From the NCBI GenBank assembly GCA_035325905.1, contig DAOKYY010000045.1, positions 1-26,644 on the forward strand: 26,644 bases of DNA. The letters are read 5' to 3'. Under the pieces are notes generated by a model that was not told the origin of the DNA, did no database searches, and was given only the letters and a program-made list of their open reading frames with translations. Positions 15,035 to 23,601 of the stretch are shown here, piece by piece. Origin of the DNA: DYGX01 sp035325905 (lineage in GTDB: Bacteria > Chloroflexota > Anaerolineae > Aggregatilineales > Aggregatilineaceae). Position numbers and translations under genes: made by a program. Position 1 is the stretch's first letter. Each line of letters starts with the position of its first letter.

Positions 15035-16927
15035 ATGGATAAGCTGAGCCAACTCTCGGAATCGCTCTATCGCTTTGACGACACCTGCGCCGTGTATATC
15101 GTGCGCAATGGGGACGAGGCGGCGCTGATCGACTTCGGCTGCGGCGCGGTCCTCGACGCGCTGTCGGAGATCGGCGTGGAACGCGTCACCGCGATCCTGA
15201 TCACGCACCACCACCGCGACCAGGTCCAGGGCTTGCCGCGCGCGGTCGAGCAGGGCATCCCGATCTGGGTGCCCTCCGCCGAGCAGGACCTCTTCGCGAA
15301 CGTCGAAGAGCACTGGCAGTCGCGCCCCGTCGCCAACAATTACGACAACCGGCAGGACCGTTTCTCGCTGCTAGAGCCGGTGCCGGTCGCCGGGCTGCTC
15401 GGCGATTACTCGTCGTGGACCTTCGCCGGAACGCGCTTCACCGTGCTGCCGACGCCAGGCCACACCACCGGCTCGATCACGCTGCTGGCGGATGTCGATG
15501 GGCAGCGCGTCGCCTTCTCCGGCGACCTGATCGCGGCGCCGGGGCAGGTCTGGTCGTTGGCGGCGACGCAATGGAGCTACAACGGCGCGGAAGGCGTGGC
15601 GGCCAGCATCGCCTCGCTGGTGTCCCTCAAAGGCCAGCAGGCGGCGGTGCTGCTGCCCTCGCACGGCGCGCCAATGCGCGACCCGGCCCTGGCGATTGAC
15701 CTGCTGATCGAGCGCCTGTGGCGTCTGCTGGTCGATCGCGGCGAACACTCGCGCCTGCTGCGCTTCCTCGACCAGCCCTACGACGCCATCACGCCGCATC
15801 TGCTCTGGAACCGGACCAGCGTGGCGAACGCCTATGTGCTGCTCTCGCAGAGCGGCAAGGCGCTGATGATCGACTTTGGCTACGACTTCATGACCGGCTT
15901 CGCGGCGGGGACAGACCGCGCTTCGCGGCGGCCCTGGCTCTATACGATCCCGAAGCTCAAGAGCGACTTCAAGGTCAGCGCAATCGACGCCGTGATCCTG
16001 ACGCACTACCACGACGACCATGTGGCGGGTTGCAACCTGCTGCGCGAGGTCGAAGGCGCGCAGGTCTGGGCGGCGGAGAATTTCTCGAACATTCTCCAGT
16101 TCCCGGAATATTACGACCTGCCGTGCCTGTGGTACGACCCGATCCCGGTCGACCGGGTGCTGCCGCTCGAAACGCCGATCGCCTGGGAAGAATACACGCT
16201 GAGCTGCTACCCGCTGCCCGGCCATACCCGCTACGCCGTCGCCATCGCGTTCGAGGTAGACGGCCAGCGCGTGCTCGCGGTCGGCGACCAGTACCAGAGC
16301 GACACAGCGCAAAGCTGGAACTACGTCTACGCCAATCGCTTTAACCTGGCCGATTACCGGGCGTCGGCGGCGCTCTACCGGCGGCTCGCGCCAGACCTGA
16401 TCGTCTCCGGGCACTGGGCGCCGCACTGGGTCGAGCCGGATTACTTCGACCAGATCGAGGCGCGCGGCGCGGCGCTCGAAGCGCATCACCGCGCGCTGCT
16501 GCCGCTCGAGACCTTTAACCTGGGCGGCGAGGACCAGGCCGCGGCGATCCACCCCTATCGCATCTCGGCGCGGGCGGGAGAGCAGTGCGAGGTCATGGTC
16601 GAGGTGCGTAATCCGTATAACCGCCCGGTGGACGCGCAGATCCGGCTGGTGACGCCCGCCGGTTGGGGCGTGCATCCGGCGGAGCGGCGGATCGCGCTGG
16701 ACCCGCAGGCGTCCTCCGAGGCGGGCTTCGTGCTCGATCTGCCGCGCACCGCGCCTGTTCGCCGCGCGCGGATCGCGGCGGATGTTACGCTTAGCGGGCA
16801 GCCGCTGGGGCAGGTAGCCGAAGGGCTGGTCACAGTGCTGGAGCCGGGCGGTCCGTCAGGCGCGGCATCGGGAGATGCGCCCCCGGATGATCGCCGCAAT
16901 ACGCCGATGCAGGAGTTCAGTATATGA
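15035..16927 (+). CDS. Tandem metallo-beta-lactamase-fold protein with C-terminal Ig-like domain
   Basis: A 630-residue protein with two consecutive MBL-fold hydrolase domains. Domain 1 (about 5-240) has ITHHHRDQVQG (His58, His60, Asp62, then Gln63 where His is usual), PTPGHTTGS, FSGDLI and LPSHGAP. Domain 2 (about 265-475) has the canonical LTHYHDDHVAG (His324, His326, Asp328, His329), PLPGHTRYA, AVGDQY and SGHWAPH. The last 120 or so residues look like an NEW3-type beta-sandwich (VMVEVRNPYNRPVDA, LVTPAGWGV), a domain seen attached to glycosidases. I choose ATG 15035, where the MBL fold begins; TTG 14984 would add 17 residues. There is no signal peptide. Possible roles are a lactonase or esterase acting on a sugar lactone, or a hydrolase binding a glycan. 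Its end overlaps GH43 (ATGA). Confidence 0.85.
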   Translation: MDKLSQLSESLYRFDDTCAVYIVRNGDEAALIDFGCGAVLDALSEIGVERVTAILITHHHRDQVQGLPRAVEQGIPIWVPSAEQDLFANVEEHWQSRPVANNYDNRQDRFSLLEPVPVAGLLGDYSSWTFAGTRFTVLPTPGHTTGSITLLADVDGQRVAFSGDLIAAPGQVWSLAATQWSYNGAEGVAASIASLVSLKGQQAAVLLPSHGAPMRDPALAIDLLIERLWRLLVDRGEHSRLLRFLDQPYDAITPHLLWNRTSVANAYVLLSQSGKALMIDFGYDFMTGFAAGTDRASRRPWLYTIPKLKSDFKVSAIDAVILTHYHDDHVAGCNLLREVEGAQVWAAENFSNILQFPEYYDLPCLWYDPIPVDRVLPLETPIAWEEYTLSCYPLPGHTRYAVAIAFEVDGQRVLAVGDQYQSDTAQSWNYVYANRFNLADYRASAALYRRLAPDLIVSGHWAPHWVEPDYFDQIEARGAALEAHHRALLPLETFNLGGEDQAAAIHPYRISARAGEQCEVMVEVRNPYNRPVDAQIRLVTPAGWGVHPAERRIALDPQASSEAGFVLDLPRTAPVRRARIAADVTLSGQPLGQVAEGLVTVLEPGGPSGAASGDAPPDDRRNTPMQEFSI

Positions 16928-17940
16928 CGCAGCTTCTGGCCGCTTTCACCGTTCTTGTGGCGGTGCTGCTGGTCGGGCTGAGCGCCGGGGCTTCGCGCGC
17001 GGCGCAGCCGCCGGCCCCGACGCCCGCGCCGGGTGGCTTCACGAACCCCGTGATCAACCGTGATTTTCCCGACCCGGACATCTTGCGCGCCGGGGACATG
17101 TATTACGCCTATGCCACTAACTCGAACGGGGTCAACATCCAGGCGGCGCGCTCGGCCGACCTGGTGCACTGGGAGACGCTACCCGACGCGCTGCCGCGCC
17201 TGCCCGCCTGGGCCGCGCAGGACTTCGGCTTCGCCTGGGCGCCAGAGGTCACGACGTTCGACGGCGAGCAGTACGTCATGTACCACGTCGCGCGCTTTCA
17301 GGGCGTGCAGTGCATCGGCGTGGCTGTCAGCGCGACCCCGCAAGGGCCGTTCGAGCCGGTTGGCGACGGGCCGCTGATCTGCCAGGTGGAGCAGGGCGGC
17401 TCGATTGACCCGGCGGTGTTCTTCGACGACGGCGCGCCGTACCTGCTGTGGAAGAACGACGGCAACGCGATCAACGAGCAGACCTGGATTTACCTGCAAT
17501 CGCTCGCGCCGGATGGGCTGAGCCTGCTCGGCGAGCCGGTGCCGCTGCTGGCGCGCGACCAGCCCTGGGAAGGCCGCCTGATCGAGGCGCCGACGCTCTG
17601 GAAACACGACGGCCGCTATGTTCTGTTTTACTCCGCCAACGACTACGCCAGCTCGAATTACGCGGTTGGCTACGCGGCGGCGGACGCGCTGCTCGGCCCG
17701 TACACCAAGCCGCCCGGCAACCGGGTTCTGAAGACCGACATTGTCGAGGGGCTGGTCGGCCCCGGCGGGCAGGACATCGTGCGCTGGCCGGATGGCAGCG
17801 AGTGGATGCTGTATCACGGCTGGATCCCCGAAGGCCGCGCAATGTTCCTGGCCCCGCTGGTCTGGGAAGACGGCGTCCCGGCGGTGCTGCACGCGCGCAA
17901 CCCTCAGATGGCTCCCGCGACAGGTGACTCTCAGGAATGA
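16924..17940 (+). CDS. Secreted GH43 family glycosidase (arabinofuranosidase/xylosidase type)
   Basis: A 338-residue five-bladed beta-propeller glycosidase. The three GH43 acidic residues are visible: the base in FPDPDIL (Asp50), the pKa modulator in GSIDPAVF (Asp162) and the acid in LIEAPTLW (Glu221). Family members release arabinofuranose, xylose or galactose residues with inversion. The N terminus is a signal peptide (a long Leu/Val core ending SRAAQ), followed by a Pro-rich linker, so it is exported, unlike the other glycosidases in the operon. The ATG at 16924 follows AGGAG at 16911-16915 with good spacing and overlaps the MBL stop. Its own stop overlaps the GH38 start. It may trim decorations outside the cell before uptake. 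Confidence 0.9.
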   Translation: MTQLLAAFTVLVAVLLVGLSAGASRAAQPPAPTPAPGGFTNPVINRDFPDPDILRAGDMYYAYATNSNGVNIQAARSADLVHWETLPDALPRLPAWAAQDFGFAWAPEVTTFDGEQYVMYHVARFQGVQCIGVAVSATPQGPFEPVGDGPLICQVEQGGSIDPAVFFDDGAPYLLWKNDGNAINEQTWIYLQSLAPDGLSLLGEPVPLLARDQPWEGRLIEAPTLWKHDGRYVLFYSANDYASSNYAVGYAAADALLGPYTKPPGNRVLKTDIVEGLVGPGGQDIVRWPDGSEWMLYHGWIPEGRAMFLAPLVWEDGVPAVLHARNPQMAPATGDSQE

Positions 17941-20372
17941 AACGACAAACTCTCCATATGATCGGCAACGGGCACATCGACCCGGTGTGGCTCTGGCAGT
18001 GGCACGAAGGCTATCACGAGGTCAAGGCGACGTTCCGCTCCGCGCTCGACCGGCTGGGCGAGTACGACGATTTCGTGTTCGTCTCCAGCTCGGCGCAGTT
18101 CTACGAGTGGGTCGAGCAGAGCGACCCCGCCATGTTCAGCGAGATCAAGGCGCGCGTGGCCGAAGGTCGCTGGCGCGTGGCCGGCGGCTGGTGGATTCAG
18201 CCGGACTGCAACATCCCCGGCGGCGAGTCGTTTGTGCGCCAGGCGCTCTACGGCCAGCGGTACTTCCGCGAGAAATTCGGCGTCATGGCGACGACCGGCT
18301 ACAACGTGGATAGCTTCGGGCACCACGGAATGCTGCCCCAGATTCTGCGCAAGGCCGGGCTGCGGCGCTACGTTTTTCTGCGCCCGATGCCGCATGAAAA
18401 AGGGCTGCCGGGCCGCCTGTTCTGGTGGCAATCGGACGATGGCTCGCGCGTGCTGGCATTCCGCATCCCGTTCGAATACTGCACGTGGGGCAAGGACCTG
18501 GAGCAGCACATCCGGCGCTGCGCGGGGGAGCTGAAGACGCCATTTGACGAGCTGATGTGCTTCTACGGAGTCGGCAACCACGGCGGCGGGCCGACGCGCG
18601 AGAACATCGAGAGCATCCGCCGCCTGAACGACGACCCGGACTTCCCCCGGCTGGTATTCAGCGACCCGGATACGTTCTTCGAGACGATTGAGGCGCGGGA
18701 CCTGCCGATCCCGGTGGTGCATGACGAGCTTCAGCATCACGCCAGCGGCTGCTACGCGGCGCATTCGGGCGTCAAACGCTGGAACCGGCAGGCGGAGAAC
18801 CGCCTGATCGCCGCGGAGAAATTCGCCGCCATCGCGGCGCGCGCGCTGGACCGCCCCTATCCGCACGCCGAGCTTGCCCGCGCCTGGAAGACCGTGCTGT
18901 TCAACCAGTTTCACGACACGCTGGCGGGGACCAGCCTGGAAGCTGCCTACGACGACGCGCGCGACCAGTTCGGCGAGGCGCTGGCGATCGCGGACCGCGT
19001 GCAAAACGAGGCGGTCCAGGCGCTGCTGTGGGCAATCGACCTCCCCTATCAGGAAGGCGTCAAGCCGCTGGCGGTCTTCAACCCGCACGCCTGGCGCAGC
19101 CGGACCAACGTCGCGTTCCAGGTGCGCGGGCTGCCGCCAGCTTTCGCGCTGCTGGACGACGAGGATCGGACGGTCCCGGTGCAGGACGTGCAGTCGCAGG
19201 CCACGTCCGGCGGGCAGCGCCGCCTGACCTTCACCGCCGATCTGCCGCCGCTCGGCTACCGGACGTACCGCATCGTCCCGGTCGAGGAAGCGCCCGCGCC
19301 AGAAGCGTCGCTCAGCGCGACCGAGCACACGCTCGAAAACCGCTTCTTCCGGCTGGCGCTCGACCCCGGCACCGGCCAGATCGCCAGCCTGTTCGACAAG
19401 CGGCACGGCGTCGAGGTGTTTGCTGGCCCGGCGGCGCGCGCGGTCGTGATCGACGATCCGAGCGACACGTGGTCCCACAACGTCTTTCGCTTCCAGGACG
19501 AGATCGCCGAGTTTGGGGCGGCGCGCGTCCGGCTGGTGGAGAGCGGGCCGGTCCTGGCGACGGTGCGCGCCACCAGCCGCTATGGGGACTCGACGCTGAC
19601 GCAGGACTTCACGCTCTACGACGACCTGCCGCAGATCGACGTGCGCGTGACGGTGGACTGGCGCGAGCAGCACAAGCTGCTCAAGCTGCGCTTCACCGTC
19701 AACCAGATTTTCATGCGCGCGGTCTACGAGATCCCCTACGGTCATATCGAGCGCGAGGCGACCGGCGACGAGGAGCCGGGCCAGAGCTGGCTGGACCTGT
19801 CCGGCACGGTCCGCGAGACGGGCGAGACGTATGGCCTGAGCCTGCTCAACGACGGCAAGTACAGCTTCGACGTGAATGTGCGGGACATCGGCCTGACCGT
19901 GCTGCGCAGCCCGATTTACGCGCACCACATCCCGACGCAGCCGCAGCCGGACCGTGACTACAGCTACATCGACCAGGGGATGCAGACGTTTACCTATTCG
20001 CTGCTGCCACACGCCGGGTCGTGGGAAACCGCCGGGACGGTTCGCCGCGCCGCCGAGCTGAACCAGCGCCCGGTTGTCCTGCTGGGCACGTTCCACGCCG
20101 GGCTGCTGCCGCTCAGCCGCGCGCACGTCGAGGCTTCGCCCGACACTATCCTGATTGGCGCGGTCAAGCAGGCGGAGGACAACGACGACCTGATCATGCG
20201 CTGCGTGGAGACCAGCCGGGTCGCCACCGACGCCGAGATTCGCGTCGGCGACCGGGTGATCGCGGCGCGCTTTGGCCCGTGCGAGATCAAGACGCTGCGC
20301 GTGCCGCGCGACGCGGCGCAGCCCGCGCTGGAAACCGACCTGCTTGAGCTTGAGGACCGCCCGCTGCCGTGA
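17937..20372 (+). CDS. GH38 alpha-mannosidase-like protein (second of two)
   Basis: An 811-residue GH38 enzyme, Zn-dependent and retaining. Metal and catalytic motifs are intact: NGHIDPVW (His13, Asp15), YNVDSFGHHG (Asp125, nucleophile) and GNHGGGPTR (His215). The helical middle region contains FNQFHDTLAGTS, a typical GH38 motif, and the C-terminal half is beta-rich. There is no signal peptide, so it is probably cytoplasmic. The ATG at 17937 overlaps the GH43 stop (ATGA), with AGGA just upstream, and its own stop overlaps the GH2 start (GTGA), so the three are translationally coupled. The adjacent beta-mannosidase-like GH2 makes mannose-containing oligosaccharides the natural substrate class, although GH38 enzymes differ in linkage preference. 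Confidence 0.93.
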   Translation: MKRQTLHMIGNGHIDPVWLWQWHEGYHEVKATFRSALDRLGEYDDFVFVSSSAQFYEWVEQSDPAMFSEIKARVAEGRWRVAGGWWIQPDCNIPGGESFVRQALYGQRYFREKFGVMATTGYNVDSFGHHGMLPQILRKAGLRRYVFLRPMPHEKGLPGRLFWWQSDDGSRVLAFRIPFEYCTWGKDLEQHIRRCAGELKTPFDELMCFYGVGNHGGGPTRENIESIRRLNDDPDFPRLVFSDPDTFFETIEARDLPIPVVHDELQHHASGCYAAHSGVKRWNRQAENRLIAAEKFAAIAARALDRPYPHAELARAWKTVLFNQFHDTLAGTSLEAAYDDARDQFGEALAIADRVQNEAVQALLWAIDLPYQEGVKPLAVFNPHAWRSRTNVAFQVRGLPPAFALLDDEDRTVPVQDVQSQATSGGQRRLTFTADLPPLGYRTYRIVPVEEAPAPEASLSATEHTLENRFFRLALDPGTGQIASLFDKRHGVEVFAGPAARAVVIDDPSDTWSHNVFRFQDEIAEFGAARVRLVESGPVLATVRATSRYGDSTLTQDFTLYDDLPQIDVRVTVDWREQHKLLKLRFTVNQIFMRAVYEIPYGHIEREATGDEEPGQSWLDLSGTVRETGETYGLSLLNDGKYSFDVNVRDIGLTVLRSPIYAHHIPTQPQPDRDYSYIDQGMQTFTYSLLPHAGSWETAGTVRRAAELNQRPVVLLGTFHAGLLPLSRAHVEASPDTILIGAVKQAEDNDDLIMRCVETSRVATDAEIRVGDRVIAARFGPCEIKTLRVPRDAAQPALETDLLELEDRPLP

Positions 20373-22924
20373 CGGAGCCGCTGCACGCCTACCTTTCTCT
20401 GAACGGCGGCGACTGGCAGAGCAAGCCGTTCATCGGCCTCGACTGGCTGATGCGCCGCTCACATTCGCCGGACACGCGCGATACGCGCGGCTGGTTGGCG
20501 GCGACCGTGCCGGGCAGCGTCGCGCACGACGCCTGGCAAGCGGGCGAGCTGCCCGATCCATACACTGGATGCAATACTCTCGCCGGGGAGTGGACCGCGC
20601 AGCGCACCTGGGTCTATCACAAGCGATTTTCGGTGCCGGAGTCGCTGCGCGGGCGGCGCGCGCTCCTGCGCTTCGAGGGCGTGGACTACGAGGCGCAATT
20701 CTTTCTCAACGGCGAGCGGCTCGGCGCGCACCGGGGCATATACACGCCGGCCCTCTTCGACGTGACAGAGCATCTCCGCGTTGGCGCGGAGAACCTGCTG
20801 GCGGTGGTGATCGACCCGGCCCCGGACGAGCAGCCGCAGGTCGGGCGGACGAGCCTGGTCCGCACCCACAAGAGCCGCATGACCTACTGGTGGGACTTCT
20901 GCCCGCGCCTGGTGCATCTCGGCATCTGGGATAGCGTGCATCTGGACTTCACCGGGCCGCAGCGGATCGCGGACGTGTGGGTGCGCGCCACGCTGGACGA
21001 CGACTTCCAGCGCGCCGAGGTCGCCGTACAGGTCACGCTCGACGGCAGCGCGCCGGGCGAGGTGGCGGTCACGCTGGCGTGCGCGGGCGCGGCGATCGCG
21101 CAGGAGCGGGCCAGCGCCGGAAGCGGCGTGACCACGGCGCGCTTCACGCTGGATCATCCCGCCTTATGGTGGCCGAACGGTCACGGCGATCAGCCGCTCT
21201 ACGAGGCGCGCGTGACTGTCATCGATCCGGCCAGCGGCGCCGAGTCGGACGCGCAGGCGGTGACGTTTGGCATCCGACGGGTGGAGTTCGTGCCGAACGA
21301 CACGCCGGACGCGACCGCCCGGCCCTACACCGCGCAGGTCAACGGGCGGAAACTCTACCTCAAGGGCTGGAACTGGGTTCCGCTGGACCTGTTCTACGGC
21401 GTCGAGCGGCCGGACAAGCTCGATCACCTGCTGGGGCTGGCGCAGCGGGCGCACGTCAATATCCTGCGGGTATGGGGCGGCGGCCTGATCGAGAAAGAGG
21501 CGTTTTACGACCGCTGCGACCGGCTGGGGATCATGGTCTGGCAGGAGTTCATCCTTTCCAGCTCAGGGATCGACAACCGTCCGTCGGAGGATCCGGAATA
21601 CGTTACGATGCTGGCGGACGAAGCGCGCCAGATTATCCCGCGCAAGCGCAACCATCCTTCGCTCGCGATCTGGGGCGGCGGCAACGAGCTGGCGGACGGG
21701 CCGAAGCCGCTCGACGACGATCACCCGGCGCTGGCGGCGCTGCGCGGCGTGGTCGAGGCGCTCGATCCGGGCCGGATGTGGCTGCCCACCTCGCCGAGCG
21801 GGCGGGTCTTCTCAAATCAGCTTGCCGAGATCGAGCGCGATCCGATGGGCCAGCACGACGTGCACGGCCCCTGGGAGCACCAGGGCCTCACCGCGCAGCA
21901 GACGCTCTACAACCGGGCGACCTCGCTGCTGCACAGCGAGTTCGGCGCAGAAGGGATCACGCACCGGCGCACGCTGGAGCACACCATTGCGGCGGCGGAT
22001 CGCTGGCCGGTGACGCTCGACAATCCGGTGTGGATGCATCGCGGCGCATGGTGGGTCAAGGCCGAGCAGTGGCGCGAGTCATTGGGTGAGGTTGAAACGC
22101 TGGACGGGCTGATTCGCGGCACACAGTTCTTGCAGGCGGAAAGTGTGCGCTACGCGGTCGAATCGAACCGCCGCCGCAAGTATCAGAACAGCGGATCGCT
22201 GCCCTGGCAGTTCAACGAGCCGTACCCGATGGCCGCCTGCACGTCCGCCGTGGACTACTACGGGCGCCCTAAGCCGCTCTATTTTGTCGTGGCGCGCGCC
22301 TACGCGCCGCTGCTGGTCGCGGCGCGCTTCGAGACGCAGACCTGGGCGGGCCGGGATGATTTCGAGGCAGTGTTGTGGGGCGCCAACTCGACGCGCGATG
22401 CCACCGAAGCGACGCTCCGCGCCCGGCTGGTCGGACTGAGCGGGGCGGTCTACGCGGAGCAGGAACAACCGCTCACGCTGCGCCCGAACGCGATTACCCC
22501 CGGACCGGTCGTCCGTCACGCGCTGGACGGCGTCGAGGATGTGTTCCTGCTCGATCTCGCGCTGCACACCGGCGGAAATGAGGTGGTCAGCCGCCGCACC
22601 CTGTTCACGCGCCAGCCGGACCTGGGCGCCGCGCTCCACGCGCCTGAAGCGGACACGCAGTTCGCGGTCGAGCGCGACGACGCGACGGACACGTGGCGCG
22701 TCACGGCGTCGAACTCCGGCCCAACCGTGGCGCTGTGGGTCTGGCTGGAAGACGCGCGCTCCCCAGATGCGCCGGGCTACGCGCAGTTTGACGACAACTT
22801 CTTCTGCCTGCTGCCCGGCGAAGTGCGCACCGTGACCGTGACCTGGCGCGGCGCGCCGCAAACCGAGCGCGCGATCGCCGCCAGCGGCTGGAACGTCGCC
22901 GAGCGCGTCATCGGGCCGGAGTGA
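20369..22924 (+). CDS. GH2 family beta-mannosidase-like glycosidase
   Basis: An 851-residue GH2 enzyme with the full domain order: sugar-binding jelly roll (about 10-195), Ig-like domain (about 196-305), catalytic TIM barrel (about 306-620) and a C-terminal beta domain. The acid/base is Glu440 in WGGGNEL and the nucleophile is Glu524 in LHSEFGAEG. KGWNWVPLDLFYG and RVWGGGLIE are blocks characteristic of the beta-mannosidase branch rather than LacZ. It would remove beta-linked mannose, for example from Man-beta-1,4-GlcNAc. There is no signal peptide. The start is GTG 20369, overlapping the GH38 stop as GTGA; no better start is seen. A 14-base gap with a strong ribosome site separates it from the aldolase gene. 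Confidence 0.92.
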   Translation: MTEPLHAYLSLNGGDWQSKPFIGLDWLMRRSHSPDTRDTRGWLAATVPGSVAHDAWQAGELPDPYTGCNTLAGEWTAQRTWVYHKRFSVPESLRGRRALLRFEGVDYEAQFFLNGERLGAHRGIYTPALFDVTEHLRVGAENLLAVVIDPAPDEQPQVGRTSLVRTHKSRMTYWWDFCPRLVHLGIWDSVHLDFTGPQRIADVWVRATLDDDFQRAEVAVQVTLDGSAPGEVAVTLACAGAAIAQERASAGSGVTTARFTLDHPALWWPNGHGDQPLYEARVTVIDPASGAESDAQAVTFGIRRVEFVPNDTPDATARPYTAQVNGRKLYLKGWNWVPLDLFYGVERPDKLDHLLGLAQRAHVNILRVWGGGLIEKEAFYDRCDRLGIMVWQEFILSSSGIDNRPSEDPEYVTMLADEARQIIPRKRNHPSLAIWGGGNELADGPKPLDDDHPALAALRGVVEALDPGRMWLPTSPSGRVFSNQLAEIERDPMGQHDVHGPWEHQGLTAQQTLYNRATSLLHSEFGAEGITHRRTLEHTIAAADRWPVTLDNPVWMHRGAWWVKAEQWRESLGEVETLDGLIRGTQFLQAESVRYAVESNRRRKYQNSGSLPWQFNEPYPMAACTSAVDYYGRPKPLYFVVARAYAPLLVAARFETQTWAGRDDFEAVLWGANSTRDATEATLRARLVGLSGAVYAEQEQPLTLRPNAITPGPVVRHALDGVEDVFLLDLALHTGGNEVVSRRTLFTRQPDLGAALHAPEADTQFAVERDDATDTWRVTASNSGPTVALWVWLEDARSPDAPGYAQFDDNFFCLLPGEVRTVTVTWRGAPQTERAIAASGWNVAERVIGPE

Positions 22925-22938
22925 GGGGAGAGAACGCC

Positions 22939-23601
22939 ATGCCTGACATGGAGACGGCGCGGGCTGAGCTACAGCGAGCCGGTCGCGTGCTGCTGGAGCG
23001 CGACCTGACCTGGGGCAACGCCGGGAACCTCAGCGCGCGGACCGGGCCGGACACCTTTCTGATCACGGCCAGCGGGTCGCGCCTGGGCGAGCTGGGCGAC
23101 GACGATTTTGTCGAGTGCCCGGTCGATGGCGGCGTGCCCCTGACCGCCGGGCGCAAGCCCTCGAAAGAGGTGCCGATGCACCGCGCGGTTTACGCGGCGC
23201 GGCCCGACGCGGGCGTGATCCTGCACGCCGAGCCGCTGCACAGCACGCTCGTCGCGTGCACCGATCTGGCGATCCCGAACAACTGGTTTATCTCCGCGAT
23301 GTACTACCTGGAGCGGGTCGAGCGCGTGCCCTACCGGCACCCCGGCCCGGCGCTCGGCGCGGCGGTGAGCGAGCACGCCCGCGCGGCGAATGTGCTGCTG
23401 CTCGAAAATCATGGCGTGCTGGTTTACGACACGAGCCTGAGCGAGGCGCTGATGGCGCTCGAAACGCTGGAGATCGCGTGCCGGATGCTGCTGCTGGCGC
23501 GCGGCGCGGGGCTGGACGTGCGCGGCCTGCCCTCCGACACGGTGGCCGATTTTCTGGAAAACGCGGGCTACAAGCCCCGGAGGCAGTGGCCGTCCGCATG
23601 A
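22939..23601 (+). CDS. Class II aldolase/adducin-family protein (OtnC/YgbL-like)
   Basis: A 220-residue protein of the fuculose-1-phosphate aldolase/adducin family. Family blocks are LTWGNAGNLSAR, LITASGSRLG, KEVPMHRAVY (Glu77, catalytic), VILHAEPLHST (His96, Glu98, His101) and LLENHGVLVYD (His158). Relatives usually have two His in an H-x-H arrangement; here the second is Glu98, an unusual metal ligand if the alignment is right. In known tetronate routes (OtnC), a relative decarboxylates a phosphorylated 3-keto four-carbon acid. Pairing with the DUF1537 kinase immediately downstream (ATGA overlap) supports a similar kinase-then-cleavage step here. The start at 22939 follows AGGGGAGAG six bases upstream; upstream GTG 22921 is less likely. 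Confidence 0.87.
   Translation: MPDMETARAELQRAGRVLLERDLTWGNAGNLSARTGPDTFLITASGSRLGELGDDDFVECPVDGGVPLTAGRKPSKEVPMHRAVYAARPDAGVILHAEPLHSTLVACTDLAIPNNWFISAMYYLERVERVPYRHPGPALGAAVSEHARAANVLLLENHGVLVYDTSLSEALMALETLEIACRMLLLARGAGLDVRGLPSDTVADFLENAGYKPRRQWPSA

Noticed and set aside
17931..20126. 731-codon minus-strand open frame
   Set aside because: Antisense to the second GH38, whose catalytic motifs are clear; composition is that of a shadow frame.
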